64,000 nt of DNA from a bacterium (GTDB taxonomy: Bacteria > Hinthialibacterota > Hinthialibacteria > H5-UNCL2). Below are positions 19,786 to 29,711 of this stretch, in pieces. The translations under genes were made by a program, and so were the position numbers. How positions within the stretch are numbered: position 1 is the first letter of the stretch; each line of letters starts with the position of its first letter. The stretch spans positions 186,001-250,000 of the forward strand of contig JABTUV010000006.1 of NCBI GenBank assembly GCA_015075175.1. The letters run 5' to 3'. The notes beneath the pieces are model-generated. The model ran no database searches. It saw nothing but the letters and a program-made list of their open reading frames with translations, and had not been told where the DNA came from.

Positions 19786-20711
19786 CCGCGGCCGAACTCC
19801 TCCGAGAGGATGTCGATGCTGCCCCTCTTGGTCTCTCCCCGGCGGCGCAACTCGGCGTAGCGGGCCAGCAGGCGGGCGCGCTCCTCCGGCGTCCAGCGCC
19901 GGCCCCGGTTGGCATGGCCGTTCTCGGCGACCGGCGGCAGGAGCCGGAGCAGCGAACCTGGCGCGACCTCCTTCATGCTTTGCACCCCGTGGCGGAAGGC
20001 GCTCTTGGACAACTCGAAACCCACGATGCGCCGCCCCAGTCCGACCGCCACACGCGCCGTGGAAAACCCGCCCAGAAAGAGATCGCATACCAGATCGCCG
20101 GGATTGCTGCTGTATAGAATGACTTTCTTGAGAAGCTCCGTCGGCAGCTCGTTTTTATTTTTTCTCCTGCCGGGCTTGTACTCGCGGTTGATGATCCAGA
20201 CATCCTCACGGTCCAGGTAGTTGGCCGCCCCGCCGTCGGCGTTTTTGTCGCTCGGTCCGAAGCGGCAGTACGTATTGAAGGTGGGCCGCCGGCCCGGCTT
20301 GACGCAGTAGAGCAGATGGTAGTGCGACGAGACGTACTTGTTGGTCGTGTAGACGCCGAAGTTGTACTTCCAGATGAGGTGATTGACGAGCGCCAGTTCG
20401 GTCTCGGCCAGCGCGTTGAGGATGTCCCGCAGGTTGGAATAGCCCGACATGACGTAGAGCGAGCCGCCGGGCCGCAGGATGCGTTCCGCCTGCCGGACCC
20501 AGGCGCGGCTGAAGTGGGCGTACTGCGCCTGGGGAACCTCGACGTAGCCGTCCACCACGAACTCCTCCTTGCGGTGGTAGTGGCGGTGGAGGGTGTCGCC
20601 GGCGATGCCGTAGGGGGGGTCGGTGAGGATGAGATCGACGGCGCCGTCGGAGATATGCCGGCGGGCGCCCGTGACGGCGTCCTCGTTGAACAAAAGGGTC
20701 ATGGGTTTCAT
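19740..20711 (-). CDS. Solitary N6-adenine/N4-cytosine DNA methyltransferase
   Basis: 323 residues. The catalytic motif TDPPYG (about 29-34) comes before the SAM-binding motif DLFLGGFSTARV (about 215-226), the beta-class order. Between them lie KYNFGVYTTNKY and a basic region that may be the target-recognition part. The C-terminus (RRWTPEERARLLARY and following) looks like a small SANT/Myb-type DNA-binding helix set. No restriction enzyme lies next to it, so it may act in epigenetic control or belong to an incomplete system. The start could also be ATG 20702. Confidence 0.88.
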   Translation of the reverse strand: MKPMTLLFNEDAVTGARRHISDGAVDLILTDPPYGIAGDTLHRHYHRKEEFVVDGYVEVPQAQYAHFSRAWVRQAERILRPGGSLYVMSGYSNLRDILNALAETELALVNHLIWKYNFGVYTTNKYVSSHYHLLYCVKPGRRPTFNTYCRFGPSDKNADGGAANYLDREDVWIINREYKPGRRKNKNELPTELLKKVILYSSNPGDLVCDLFLGGFSTARVAVGLGRRIVGFELSKSAFRHGVQSMKEVAPGSLLRLLPPVAENGHANRGRRWTPEERARLLARYAELRRRGETKRGSIDILSEEFGRGYFALLNVIDAHARS

Positions 20712-20751
20712 GGCCGGCAATGTAGCTCGGGGATGGGCGGGATGCAAGCTT

Positions 20752-20850
20752 GTAGGGTGCGCACCGCGCACCGCCCGATCACGGTCCGGTAGGGTGCGCA
20801 CCGCGCACCGCCCAATCACGGTCCGGTAGGGTGCGCACCGCGCACCGGGC
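20752..20850. repeat. GTAGGGTGCGCACCGCGCACC tandem repeat (family 5), three copies
   Basis: Three copies of a roughly 35-nt unit starting GTAGGGTGCGCACCGCG, each followed by CCGATCACGGTCC or a near match. It fills most of the gap between the divergent methyltransferase and mreC. Related copies flank acpP and fabG (42881-43023). Confidence 0.85.
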
Positions 20851-20932
20851 GCATTTTGCGATACACTTGCGCTCCGGTTTGGAGTACTAAAGAGGGCATC
20901 CAAGCCACGCCGGGCAGGCAGGAGTCTCTTTC

Positions 20933-21940
20933 ATGCGCGCAGGCCGGACGGACTCCGAGTTCCGCTACCGCATCCAGCGCAGCGAACGGCCCTTCAACTG
21001 GTCGCTGTTCCGCGGGCTGTTTCTGATCGCGTGCTGCCTGTTGCTGATCAGTCTCAACGTGCGGAGCGAGTTCGGCGACTCGCTTTCGTCCTACGTGGTG
21101 CTGCCGTTGAACTACATCTATGGGCAGGCGCGGGAGGGCGTCCTGTCGGCAGGGGACGCGGTGGCGCGGCACTGGGAGGCGGCGCGGCGGCTTGGCGCGG
21201 TCGAGGCGGAGAACGCCGATCTGCGCGACCAGTTGACGGCGCTGTCGCTGGAAGTGACCCAGTATCGCGCCATGGCGGCGACCTGGGGGTTGCACCAGTA
21301 TTTCGGGGAGGCGCGCACGTTGCCCGCCGCCGTGATTGCGGTCTCCGACGATCCCCTGCGCCGCACCGCGCTCCTGGACCGGGGCGAAGTGCACGGCCTG
21401 TCCAAGTACATGCCGGTGGTCGTAGCCGGCGCGTCGGGGGAACCCGTACTGGTGGGACGCATCGTGGAGGTGCGCCCGTATGCCGCCCTCCTCCTGCTCG
21501 TGGTGGATCCGCAGAGCGCCGTCGCCGCCGTCGTTGCCAACGAGGTTCTTTCGTCTACCGAGGTTCTTTCGCCTACTTCTCTCATTGCGACTACCTCTGT
21601 CATTTCGACCACCTCTCTCATTTCGACCCCTTCTGTCATTTCGACCGAAGGGAGAAATCTTGTCCACGGCATGGTGCGGGGGACGGGGGAGGGGTGCGTG
21701 GTGTCCGTACCCCGCGATGCCGAGTTGTCCGCCGGTGATCTCGTCTACACCTCGGGGCGCGGCGTCTATTTTCCTCCCGATCTTTACCTGGGTCGTATCG
21801 CCGGCCAGCATCCGGACGCGGCGGGCCTGGACCTGGTCTACCGGTTGGAGCCAGCCTTTCGCCTCTCCGACCTGCGGGAGGTCTTGATTCTGCCCAATCT
21901 GTATCGTGATGACGCGCAGAAGTTGGGGGTGGGGCCGTGA
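20933..21940 (+). CDS. mreC: Rod-shape protein MreC carrying an in-frame repeat insertion
   Basis: 335 residues. A membrane helix (about 22-42, SLFRGLFLIACCLLLISL), a coiled coil (about 70-110) and the beta-rich periplasmic domain follow the family layout. Residues about 205-243 (VLSSTEVLSPTSL through STEGRNLV) have no family counterpart and are the translation of a family-3 repeat. On both sides the family match is direct (DPQSAVAAVVANE, then HGMVRGTGEGC). MreC links MreB filaments to the PBP2/RodA wall machinery. An AGGAG site precedes ATG 20933. The stop overlaps a GTG of the duplicated mreD start. mreB is not in the window. Confidence 0.92.
   Translation: MRAGRTDSEFRYRIQRSERPFNWSLFRGLFLIACCLLLISLNVRSEFGDSLSSYVVLPLNYIYGQAREGVLSAGDAVARHWEAARRLGAVEAENADLRDQLTALSLEVTQYRAMAATWGLHQYFGEARTLPAAVIAVSDDPLRRTALLDRGEVHGLSKYMPVVVAGASGEPVLVGRIVEVRPYAALLLLVVDPQSAVAAVVANEVLSSTEVLSPTSLIATTSVISTTSLISTPSVISTEGRNLVHGMVRGTGEGCVVSVPRDAELSAGDLVYTSGRGVYFPPDLYLGRIAGQHPDAAGLDLVYRLEPAFRLSDLREVLILPNLYRDDAQKLGVGP
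21541..21663. repeat. Family-3 repeat inserted in frame inside mreC
   Basis: Contains three or four 17-19 nt units of the type TCTCATTTCGACC, then a full arm TCATTTCGACCGAAGGGAGA. No stop codon occurs in the mreC frame and the downstream frame is kept. Confidence 0.9.
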
Positions 21941-22419
21941 AGACAACCTGGCGGCTCGCATCGCCGCGACTGCTGTCACCGCGGCGGCTCCTGTCCCTGC
22001 GACAACTTTTGTCATTTCGACCGCTCTTGTCATTTCGAACGTTCCTGTCATTTCGACCGCTCCTGTCATTTCGACCGAAGGGAGAAATCCCCCTGCACCC
22101 TCTTGCTCCTCCCAGCACGACACGCAAGATTTCTCCCTCGGTCGAAATGACAACGGCGAGGACGCGCAGAAGTTGGGGGTGGGGCCGTGAAGACAACCTG
22201 GCGGCTCGCATCGCCGCGACTGCTGTCACCGCGGCGGCTCCTGTCCCTGCGACAACTTTTGTCATTTCGACCGTTCCTGTCATTTCGACCGTTCCTGTCA
22301 TTTCGACCGAAGGGAGAAATCCCCCTGCACCCTCTTGCTCCTCCCAGCACCATGCGCAAGATTTCTCCCTTCGGTCGAAATGACAACGGCGAGGACGCAC
22401 AGAAGTTGGGGGTGGGGCC
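21911..22419 (+). repeat. Tandemly triplicated mreC/mreD junction with embedded family-3 repeats
   Basis: The block starting GACGCGCAGAAGTTGGGGGT begins at 21911, again at 22161 and (one base different) at 22394. Each copy holds the last codons of mreC and the GTG start of mreD. Copies 1 and 2 then run into a pair of family-3 arms (22010-22150 and 22260-22384). Periods are 250 and 233 bp; the 17-bp difference equals one mini-unit. Only the third copy continues into mreD. Confidence 0.92.
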
Positions 22420-22946
22420 GTGAAGACAACCTGGCGGCTGGTGGTTCTGGGCGTGGTTCTGTGCGGGGCGCGCTATCTCTTCGCGCCCGACCTCTGCGCG
22501 CGCCTGCCGGCCGAGTGGGCGCCGGCCTTGCGGCTGGAACTGCCGCTTTTCTGGTTCTCTATCTGACCTTGCGGGCCGATACCGGCGTGGCCTTGACCAC
22601 CGCCTTCTGGACGGGACTTCTGGCCGACATCCTGCTGTTGAACGCTGGCCTGCGGGCGCTGATCTTTCTTCTCGTCGCCATCGTACCCGATCTGTTGCGC
22701 AAGTATCTGCTGGTCGAAGGCTCCTCCCAGGCTGGTTCTTTCTCATGGGAGGTTGGCGCTGCTGGCGTTCCTGGTCCCCATCGTGGAACCGACGGAGCGG
22801 GCCTGCTGCCGCTCATGCGCCGGCCGGACTATTGGCGCGGGTTGGGCGTTTACGTTCTGTCCAACACGCTGTTCATGGTTCCGCTGCTCGGCTTACTGGA
22901 TTTTGTGCGGCGGCGGTTCAAACTGCTGGAGGAGGGAGAGCCGTGA
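22420..22946 (+). CDS. mreD: Rod-shape membrane protein MreD, frameshifted
   Basis: About 175 residues when read across at least two indels (about 22560 and 22745). Starts at GTG 22420 in the third copy of the junction repeat (VKTTWRLVVLGVVLC). Hydrophobic segments follow: FLVLYLTLRADTGVALTTAF, WTGLLADILLLNAG and ALIFLLVAIVPDLLRKY; the C-terminus YWRGLGVYVLSNTLFMVPLL with FVRRRF is typical of MreD. MreD is part of the elongasome. Its stop overlaps the mrdA start (GTGA). Confidence 0.78.
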
Positions 22947-24768
22947 AGAAGGCCGCGCGCGGCAAGCCCCAGGCGCCTCCTGCCGCGCCCAGGCGCACGT
23001 TGTGCGCCTGGGTGTGCTCGTGCTTGTGGTGGTCGCGCTGCTGGGCTTCCGCGTCTGGGTGCTGCAACTGGTGGAAGGCGAGAAGTATCGGTACCAGGCC
23101 ACGCTCAACTATCAGAAGGAAGTGGTCGTGCCGGCGCTGCGCGGCGACATCCTGGACGCCCAGGGCCGGCTATTGGCTGCCAATCGTTCCCGCTACGACC
23201 TGGTAGTGGACACGGGTCATTACAACACCAAGGTCCTGCACGGCAGCCTGTGGCGGTTGGCGCCGGTGCTGGAGCAGTCGCCGCGCGAACTCATCTCCGC
23301 TTTGGAACGCGCCCCCAAGGTGCTGGGCGAGGCAGTGCTGATCGCCAACGTCTCCGACGATCTGCGCATCAAGCTCCTGGAACTACAATCGGAATTGCCG
23401 GGCCTGTCGGTAGCCGAGAAGGCCCTGCGCTATTATCCCAACGGCGTGATCGGCGGACACGCGGTGGGTTACATCCAGGAAGTCAGCGCGCGCGAACTGG
23501 AACGCGGCCTGAGCAGCGAATACGCCGCGGGCGACATGATCGGTCGCACCGGCCTGGAGGCGGCGGGCGAGCCTTGGCTGCGTGGCAAAAAGGGCCGAAA
23601 AACCGTGCGCGTGTTCGCCAGCGGGGTCGAGGACACCCGCTTCTACAGCGACGAAATCCGCCCCGACGACGAGAAGGAGGTCCCCGGACTCACCCTTCAG
23701 AGCCATCTCGACCTGGACCTGCAGGCCCACTGCGAGGCGATTCTGGGCGCCTCGATCGGCAGCATCGTGGTGCTGGGCGCGTCCGGCGAAGTCCTGGCGC
23801 TGGCCAGCTACCCCCGCTTTGATCCCAACAACCTCACCGACTCGCGCCGGCGGACCATCCGCGAAAACCGTAACGAGTTCTTCGGCGCCATCGCGGGGAC
23901 CTGGGAACCGGGATCGGTCTACAAGATGGTGGTGGCCTACGGCGGCCTCCTTGAGGGCAAGATCAATCCGCGCGAGACCGTCTTCTGCTCCGGCAGCATC
24001 ATGCGGGGTAAATTCAAGTACACCTGCATGTCCAAGTGGGGTCACGGCAGCGTGGACATGCTCACCGCCATCCAGAAGTCGTGCAACGTCTACTTTTACA
24101 CGGTCGGCGAGCGTCTGGGCGTGGACAACCTGGAGAAGTACTCGCGCATGTTCAGCTTCGGCGCGCCGACCGGTCTGGACATTCCAGGCGAGACGGGTGG
24201 TTTCATCCCCTCGCGGGCCATGAAGAAGGCCCGATTCGGCGGTTCCCGCTACCACGCCTACGGCGAGTGGCTGCCGGGGGAGACGCTGCACTCGTCCATC
24301 GGGCAGGCGCTCACGCAGGTGACGCCCCTGCAGGTCGCCGTCTACGGCCACGTGCTGGCCAGTCGCGGACAGGGCTACCACCCCTCGCTCTTGTGGCGCG
24401 TATGGGACCGCGACCGGCTCGTCCACGAGTTTTCGCCCCGACCGCTGGACCCCATGCCCGTCGACGAGAGGGCCTTCGCCGTACTGGACGAGGGCATGTG
24501 GCGCGTGGTCAACCTGCCCAACGGAACCGCCTACAAGGCGCATCGGCCCGGCCTCTCCGTCTGCGGCAAAACCGGCTCCTCCGAGCATCCCGGCAGCAAG
24601 ACCCGCGGCGAGCCGACCCACGCCTGGTTCGTCGGCTACGGCCCGCGCGAGCATCCCCGCTATACCGTCGCGGTCTTTCTGGCCAAGGCCGGGCACGGCG
24701 GCGAATTCGCCGCGCCCCTGGCAATGGAGGTATTCGAGCGGCTCCTGGCTGATGCCCTTGCATCGTGA
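22943..24768 (+). CDS. mrdA: Penicillin-binding protein 2 (elongation transpeptidase)
   Basis: About 608 residues. An indel near 23000 separates the first about 20 residues from the membrane anchor (RLGVLVLVVVALLGFRVWVL). The pedestal domain has RGDILDAQGRLLAANRSRYD. The transpeptidase motifs are present: SxxK in WEPGSVYKM, SxN in QKSCNVYFY and KTG in CGKTGSSEH. PBP2 crosslinks peptidoglycan along the side wall with RodA as glycosyltransferase partner. It follows mreC-mreD directly, the classic shape operon. Confidence 0.95.
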
Positions 24769-25064
24769 TCTTAATCGCAGTCGTGTTCGTGCTTGCAGTC
24801 GTGTTCACGCCAGCGGCCCGCTGTCATTTCGACCGAAGGGAGCAATCCTGCTATCCTCGCGGCATGGAGGGCAAGGCGAGGGGAGATTTCTCCCGTCGGT
24901 CGAAGATTTCTCCCTTCGGTCGAAATGACAGGGGCGTGTTCGTAATCGTGCTCGTGCTCGATTAAGAGTAAGATTATGAACAAGATTAAGATTAGGAGTA
25001 GGACTAGGATCAAGAAATGGGGACGCATTCGCGCAGTGGGGTTCTCGATTTCGCGCGTGGGCGG
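24769..25064. repeat. Repeat-filled gap between mrdA and rodA
   Basis: A family-3 pair (24822-24930) is flanked by degenerate hexamer-type sequence: GTGTTCGTGCTTGCAGTCGT (about 24783-24806) and AGATTAAGATTAGGAGTAGG (about 24980-25010). The second is related to the large tract at 55014-55195. Confidence 0.75.
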
Positions 25065-26479
25065 ATGATCCTTGACGTGGATTATCTGCTCATCGCGGCG
25101 GCGCTGTTTCTTCTGGCCGTCGGCATCTTCACGATCGCCGGGGCGACGCTGGATGACCCCCGGCCGGCCGTCGCCTCGCTCTGGAAAAAGCAACTGATCT
25201 TCGCCCTCGTGGCCCTGGGCGTGGGCGCGGCGGCGGTGGTCGTGGACTATCGCTGGCTGATCAAGTATGCCTATGTGTTTTACGCGCTCAGCCTGCTCCT
25301 CTTATTGGCGCTGTACCTGCCCGCCATCGGACACAGCGCCAAGGGCGCGCGCAGCTGGCTGGAGCTGCCTTTCGTCAACTACCGCTTTCAACCTTCCGAA
25401 GCCGTCAAGTTTGCGCTGATCCTGGCGCTGGCCAAACATCTCTCCGGCCTCGGGTCAGGAGACCCGAGCCACCCCCAGCGGTTCGCCTCCCTGCTCTCCA
25501 CTCTGCCGGCGCTCGCCTTGACCGCCGTGCCGGCCTTCTTGATTCTGATTCAACCCGATCTCGGCTCAGCCGTCATCCTGCCGCTGGTCGTCCTGGGGAT
25601 GCTCTACGCCGCGGGCTGCCCGGCGGGACGCCTGTTCCTCCTGTGCGCGCCCGCCTTGGCCGCCCTGCCCCCCATGCTCTGGCGACTGGAAGAGACCCTC
25701 TCCGGCCCCGCCTGCTTCTTCATCTTCTGTCGGTTTCCTGATCCTCGTCATTCTCTGAACCTCCGCCTGCGCACCCGGCCGGCGGAGATCGCCGTCCTGG
25801 CGGGGCTGGCCGTCGCCGGCTTCTGGATCGTCAGCGAGCATTTCGAGGACGCCTGGAACCACCTGCATCCCTATCAGCAGGATCGCATCCTCGCCTACCT
25901 CTATCCTGAGGGGCAACCAGAACGACCAGGGCTGGCAGGTGCACCAGAGCAAGATCGCCATCGGCTCTGGGGCCTGTCGGCAAGGGCTGGCGGCAGGGCA
26001 CGCAGAATCAACAGCGCTTCATGGCCGAGAAGCACACCGACTTCATCTTCTCGGTGCTCGCCGAAGAGCAGGGTTTCATCGGCTGTCTGGCCTTGCTTCT
26101 GGGATTCGCGGTAATCTTTCTGCGCGGTACGATGATCGCGGTTGGCAGCAGACACTTCGGCGGGATGCTGGCGGCCAGCGGAATCGTGGTGATTCTGGCC
26201 AGCTACGTCTGCTTCAATCTGGCCATCTGCATGGGGCTTCTGCCGGTGACGGGGTTGCCCCTGCTGTTCATCTCCTATGGTGGGTCGTCGCTTTTGACGG
26301 CGATGGCGGCGGTAGGGCTGCTGGTGAACATCCGCCTGCGCAGGAACGCAACGACGCCCCCTAACAAGGATTCTGCCGGGAGTCCCAAGACCTATGGGAC
26401 GCATGGGCCCTGTAGGACGCCGATCGCGGCGCATGCCAACCCGCTTTTTGGTTTGTCGGAGAATCTCCCCCGCGATTAG
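25065..26479 (+). CDS. rodA: Peptidoglycan glycosyltransferase RodA (SEDS family), frameshifted
   Basis: Multi-pass membrane protein of the SEDS family. Recognised segments are LDVDYLLIAAALFLLAVGIF, SWLELPFVNYRFQPSEAVK, LIQPDLGSAVILPLVVLGM and, after indels near 25910-25990, EKHTDFIFSVLAEEQGFIG and LPLLFISYGGSSLLTAMAAV. It polymerises lipid II with PBP2. ATG 25065 gives the normal N-terminus; an in-frame ATG at 25017 is also possible. The last about 40 residues are not family sequence: they read through a family-6 repeat (26381-26420) before the stop. Confidence 0.88.
26381..26420. repeat. CCTATGGGACGCATGGGCCC repeat (family 6) in the 3' end of rodA
   Basis: Same type as 18524-18560; it is translated as part of the extra RodA tail (KTYGTHGPCR). 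Confidence 0.7.
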
Positions 26480-26590
26480 ACTGTGTCCCAATCGTGGTGG
26501 ATGAAGCCTGCTCGAGATGAGAGACACCTGCCCGCGCGCCGCCCGTCCCGGCGGCACGGGGCGGCGAACGTGTGCGGTGGGAGCCGCGGG

Positions 26591-29500
26591 ATGAACCACT
26601 TTTCGTACTATGTGCCGCACGTGATCGCGCTGGGTTTCGGCGCAGCGGGTTTGTACGCCCTGACGGCGGGACTCCGGGCGCGCCGACGCGACCGTGCGCT
26701 CAGCCGGTTCGCCCTCTCGACCGCCGCGTTGGTTCTGGCCGCGCTCGTGTCCGCGGGGGGCCTTTGCTGGCGCGAGATGCGCTTCTGGCAGACGCAGACG
26801 CTGGACTACCTGGCGCCGCTGGAGGGTTGGGAGCTGGCCCGCGCCTGGGCCGCCTTCATCGTGCTTCTGGCCCTCGCCGTCCTCGGCTTCGCCCTGCTGG
26901 TGCGCCGACGCGGTTTCTGGCGCGTCTCCACGGCCCTTCTGCGCGTCTCCTTTCTATCCCTCATTCCCACCACGTTCCTGTTCTTCGACAGCTTCATCGC
27001 CACCAGCCAGCTGGTCTACAAGGAGACGGTCAGCGTCGTCCTCATCGGCATGATGGCGTTCTTCTGGGCGCTGCGCGCGCTGGGGTCGGGGCGTTTTCGG
27101 CTGCTTCTCACGCCGTACAACTATCCCGTGCTGCTTCTCTGGGCCGCCGCCGGACTCACGCTGGCCTGGACGCCGAGCCGCTACCTGACGCTACTCAACT
27201 TCGTCTATCTCTCCGCCTACCTGGCGATGTTTTTCATGATCGCGCCGGAACTGAAAGACCGCCGATACTTGCGCGTAGGCATGGGGGTATTCCTCTGCAC
27301 GCTGGTGGTGGTGGCGGCGGGGTCGGTGAGTCAGATGCTGCAATTCTACTGGGGGGGACTTCTTTTTGCGCCCGAGCCGGCCAACGTGCGGGCGGCGCTG
27401 GGCTCGACCATCGGCCACAACAACGCCGTCTCGGAAGTGATGATGATCGGCGTGATCTTCGTATTGGGCCTGGCGCTGCTGACGCGCGCGCCGCGGCGCC
27501 CGCTGTGGGTGATTTTGGCGACGCTGTTTCTGCTCGTGATCGTGGCGGCGACCACGCGCGGCGTCTGGCTGTCGCTGCCCTTGGCGGTCGCTTATTTCGT
27601 GCGTTACGCGCAGACGGGCTTCGGCACGCCGGCGGCGCCCGTTCCCTGGCGGCGCCGGGCGGGACGCTGGGTTTTCGCCGGCGTCCTGGCCGCCTTCATT
27701 TTGAGCGGCGTCGTCGTGGTCGTCAACCACGTGGCCCGCCGCCCGGGCGCGACCCACGCCATGGTCCCCCTCATGACCCGACTGTCGGAATTTTCCTACG
27801 AGATGAACGTCCGGGGGACCCGCCCCCGCCTCTGGACCATCGCCGTGGTGATGATCGCCGACCAGGTATCCCTCTCGCGCGACGAATTCGGCCAGCCGCC
27901 TTTCCTGGGTCAAGGACTGTCGGCCTTCAAGTGGCGCTATCCCATCTACCAGGCGCGCTTTTTCAAGGAGCATCCCAAAACACTGGTCTGGCCCACTCAC
28001 CTGCACGCGGACCGAATGCACAACGAGTATCTGCAACCGATCGTGGAGCTGGGCGTGCCGGGAGCGGTGTTTGTCATCTGGTTTCTCTTGGCGCACGCCC
28101 GCTTCTGCCGCATGGTGCGGGCGCTGCGGCCGGAGCGGGGGCGGAGGGTCTTGCAGATCACGTTTGCCGCGGCGCTGGTGGCGGGACTGTTGCACATGAT
28201 CGTGAACTTCAGTTTTCACGTGGCCCCGCTGGCGGTGCTGCTCATATTCAACTTCGCCGCCTTCGCTGCGCTCGGACCCACGCGGGTCCGCGAGTGGCGC
28301 TTCGCCGGCGCGCGCGACAATCCCACGCTTTTCGCGGCGGGAATGGTGCTGTCGGCGTTTGTCTGCGGATGGCTGCTCCTTTTCACCGTGCGGGTGGTTT
28401 ACGCGGAGTTCTACCTGCACCTGGGCCGGGTCTACCGCGACGCGGCGATCAACGCCGCGCAGAGCGGATCGGCGCGGGACCGCGAGCAGGCGCCGCTCCT
28501 GGCGCGGGGATGGAAGGAGGCGCTGGGGCGCGGCCTCGCGCACGTGCCCGGCGAGTACCACATCAACCTGGAGATGGCCCAGTGCTACATGTTTCTTTTT
28601 GACCTGGACAAGACCAACGTGCAGGTGGACCTGCTCCTGTCCGCGCTGACGCACGTCAACCGGGGGATGCAGGAATACCAGCACAAGAGCGTCTACTTTA
28701 CGCGGGGGCTGCTGTTGCGGGACCTGGCGCAGCTGGCGGCGACCCGGCGGTTGACGCCCACGCCCAGGATTTCCAAGTCCGACGTGGATTACCTGCGCGA
28801 GCGGGCGCTGGCCGACGCGGAGCGCGACCTGCGCCTGGCCTCGGACATGTTTCCGGTCGAGTACGCCGAGCCGGTGACGGACGAGGACCTGCGGCCGCTG
28901 CATGAGCTGGGCAAGCTGTATTACGTGCAGGGGCGGCACAAGGAGGCGTTCGCAGCCTGGCGGCGCATCCAGGCGCGGCGGCCCACCTACGCCGAGGATT
29001 TCCACCTGGCGGCGGCCCGCGAGGCGCAGCAGGCCGGCGCCATCCACGAGGCCGGCGTCAGCTACCACATCGCCCGCGAACTGGCGCCCCGGAACCCCGA
29101 CATCTGGAGCGCCTACCTCAATTGCTACCTGAGCATTCCCGGTCAGGGCGAGCGAGCGCTGGAGCTGGCGACCGAGTTCATGCAGGCCTTTCCCACCAGC
29201 GTGGCCGCCTTCGCCCAACTCTCTTACACCGCGCACGTCACCGGCAAGCCGGAGCGTGTCTTCAACCTGGCCACGCAGTACCTGGCGACCGTGGGCGCGC
29301 AGCCCGCCAACATCGACGAGATCATCATTTTCGGAGGCGTCCTGTACAATTACGCGCGCTGGGACCTGTTGGCGCGCTGGCTGGACGCGGTGGAAGTTCG
29401 CAGCCGCGAGCCGCGGCTGGTCCTGTTTGTGGAGAACTTCCGCATGGCCGCGGCGGTGCAGGAGGGAAGCTGGGCGCGCGCCGCCGCCTTGGCGGAGGGC

Positions 29501-29629
29501 GTGCTGGCGAGGCGGCCCGGCGATCCCACCGCCATTTCCGTCCTGCGCGGCTCGCTCTTCTTCCTGGCGCTGCCGGTTGTGATGGGGGCGGACATCCGGC
29601 CGCTCTCGGAAGTCGTCGCGGAGCCGTGA
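26591..29629 (+). CDS. O-antigen ligase/polymerase-like membrane protein with C-terminal TPR domain
   Basis: 1012 residues. About a dozen membrane helices make up the first 620 residues, with the Wzy_C/O-antigen-ligase signature in the periplasmic loop and after it (FLGQGLSAFKWRYPIYQARF; HLHADRMHNEYLQPIVELGV). From about 650 the protein is soluble and helical, with TPR-like repeats (ELGKLYYVQGRHKEAFAAWR). Such proteins attach polysaccharide to lipid A core or glycosylate proteins. GGTGGGAG precedes ATG 26591; an upstream ATG at 26483 lacks a site. Neighbours on both sides are wall or purine genes, so the acceptor is not evident. Confidence 0.85.
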   Translation: MNHFSYYVPHVIALGFGAAGLYALTAGLRARRRDRALSRFALSTAALVLAALVSAGGLCWREMRFWQTQTLDYLAPLEGWELARAWAAFIVLLALAVLGFALLVRRRGFWRVSTALLRVSFLSLIPTTFLFFDSFIATSQLVYKETVSVVLIGMMAFFWALRALGSGRFRLLLTPYNYPVLLLWAAAGLTLAWTPSRYLTLLNFVYLSAYLAMFFMIAPELKDRRYLRVGMGVFLCTLVVVAAGSVSQMLQFYWGGLLFAPEPANVRAALGSTIGHNNAVSEVMMIGVIFVLGLALLTRAPRRPLWVILATLFLLVIVAATTRGVWLSLPLAVAYFVRYAQTGFGTPAAPVPWRRRAGRWVFAGVLAAFILSGVVVVVNHVARRPGATHAMVPLMTRLSEFSYEMNVRGTRPRLWTIAVVMIADQVSLSRDEFGQPPFLGQGLSAFKWRYPIYQARFFKEHPKTLVWPTHLHADRMHNEYLQPIVELGVPGAVFVIWFLLAHARFCRMVRALRPERGRRVLQITFAAALVAGLLHMIVNFSFHVAPLAVLLIFNFAAFAALGPTRVREWRFAGARDNPTLFAAGMVLSAFVCGWLLLFTVRVVYAEFYLHLGRVYRDAAINAAQSGSARDREQAPLLARGWKEALGRGLAHVPGEYHINLEMAQCYMFLFDLDKTNVQVDLLLSALTHVNRGMQEYQHKSVYFTRGLLLRDLAQLAATRRLTPTPRISKSDVDYLRERALADAERDLRLASDMFPVEYAEPVTDEDLRPLHELGKLYYVQGRHKEAFAAWRRIQARRPTYAEDFHLAAAREAQQAGAIHEAGVSYHIARELAPRNPDIWSAYLNCYLSIPGQGERALELATEFMQAFPTSVAAFAQLSYTAHVTGKPERVFNLATQYLATVGAQPANIDEIIIFGGVLYNYARWDLLARWLDAVEVRSREPRLVLFVENFRMAAAVQEGSWARAAALAEGVLARRPGDPTAISVLRGSLFFLALPVVMGADIRPLSEVVAEP

Positions 29630-29711
29630 AATCGCCGACGCACACTGGAATCCCGCCGGGGTTCCGGTTATGCTGCGTTCCGCGACAGGTTCGCGGGCAA
29701 GGGAGATTTCC

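Noticed and set aside
21911..22419. CRISPR array (regular direct repeats near mreD)
   Set aside because: Periods are 233-250 bp, units contain coding sequence and a palindrome, and no spacers or cas genes occur.
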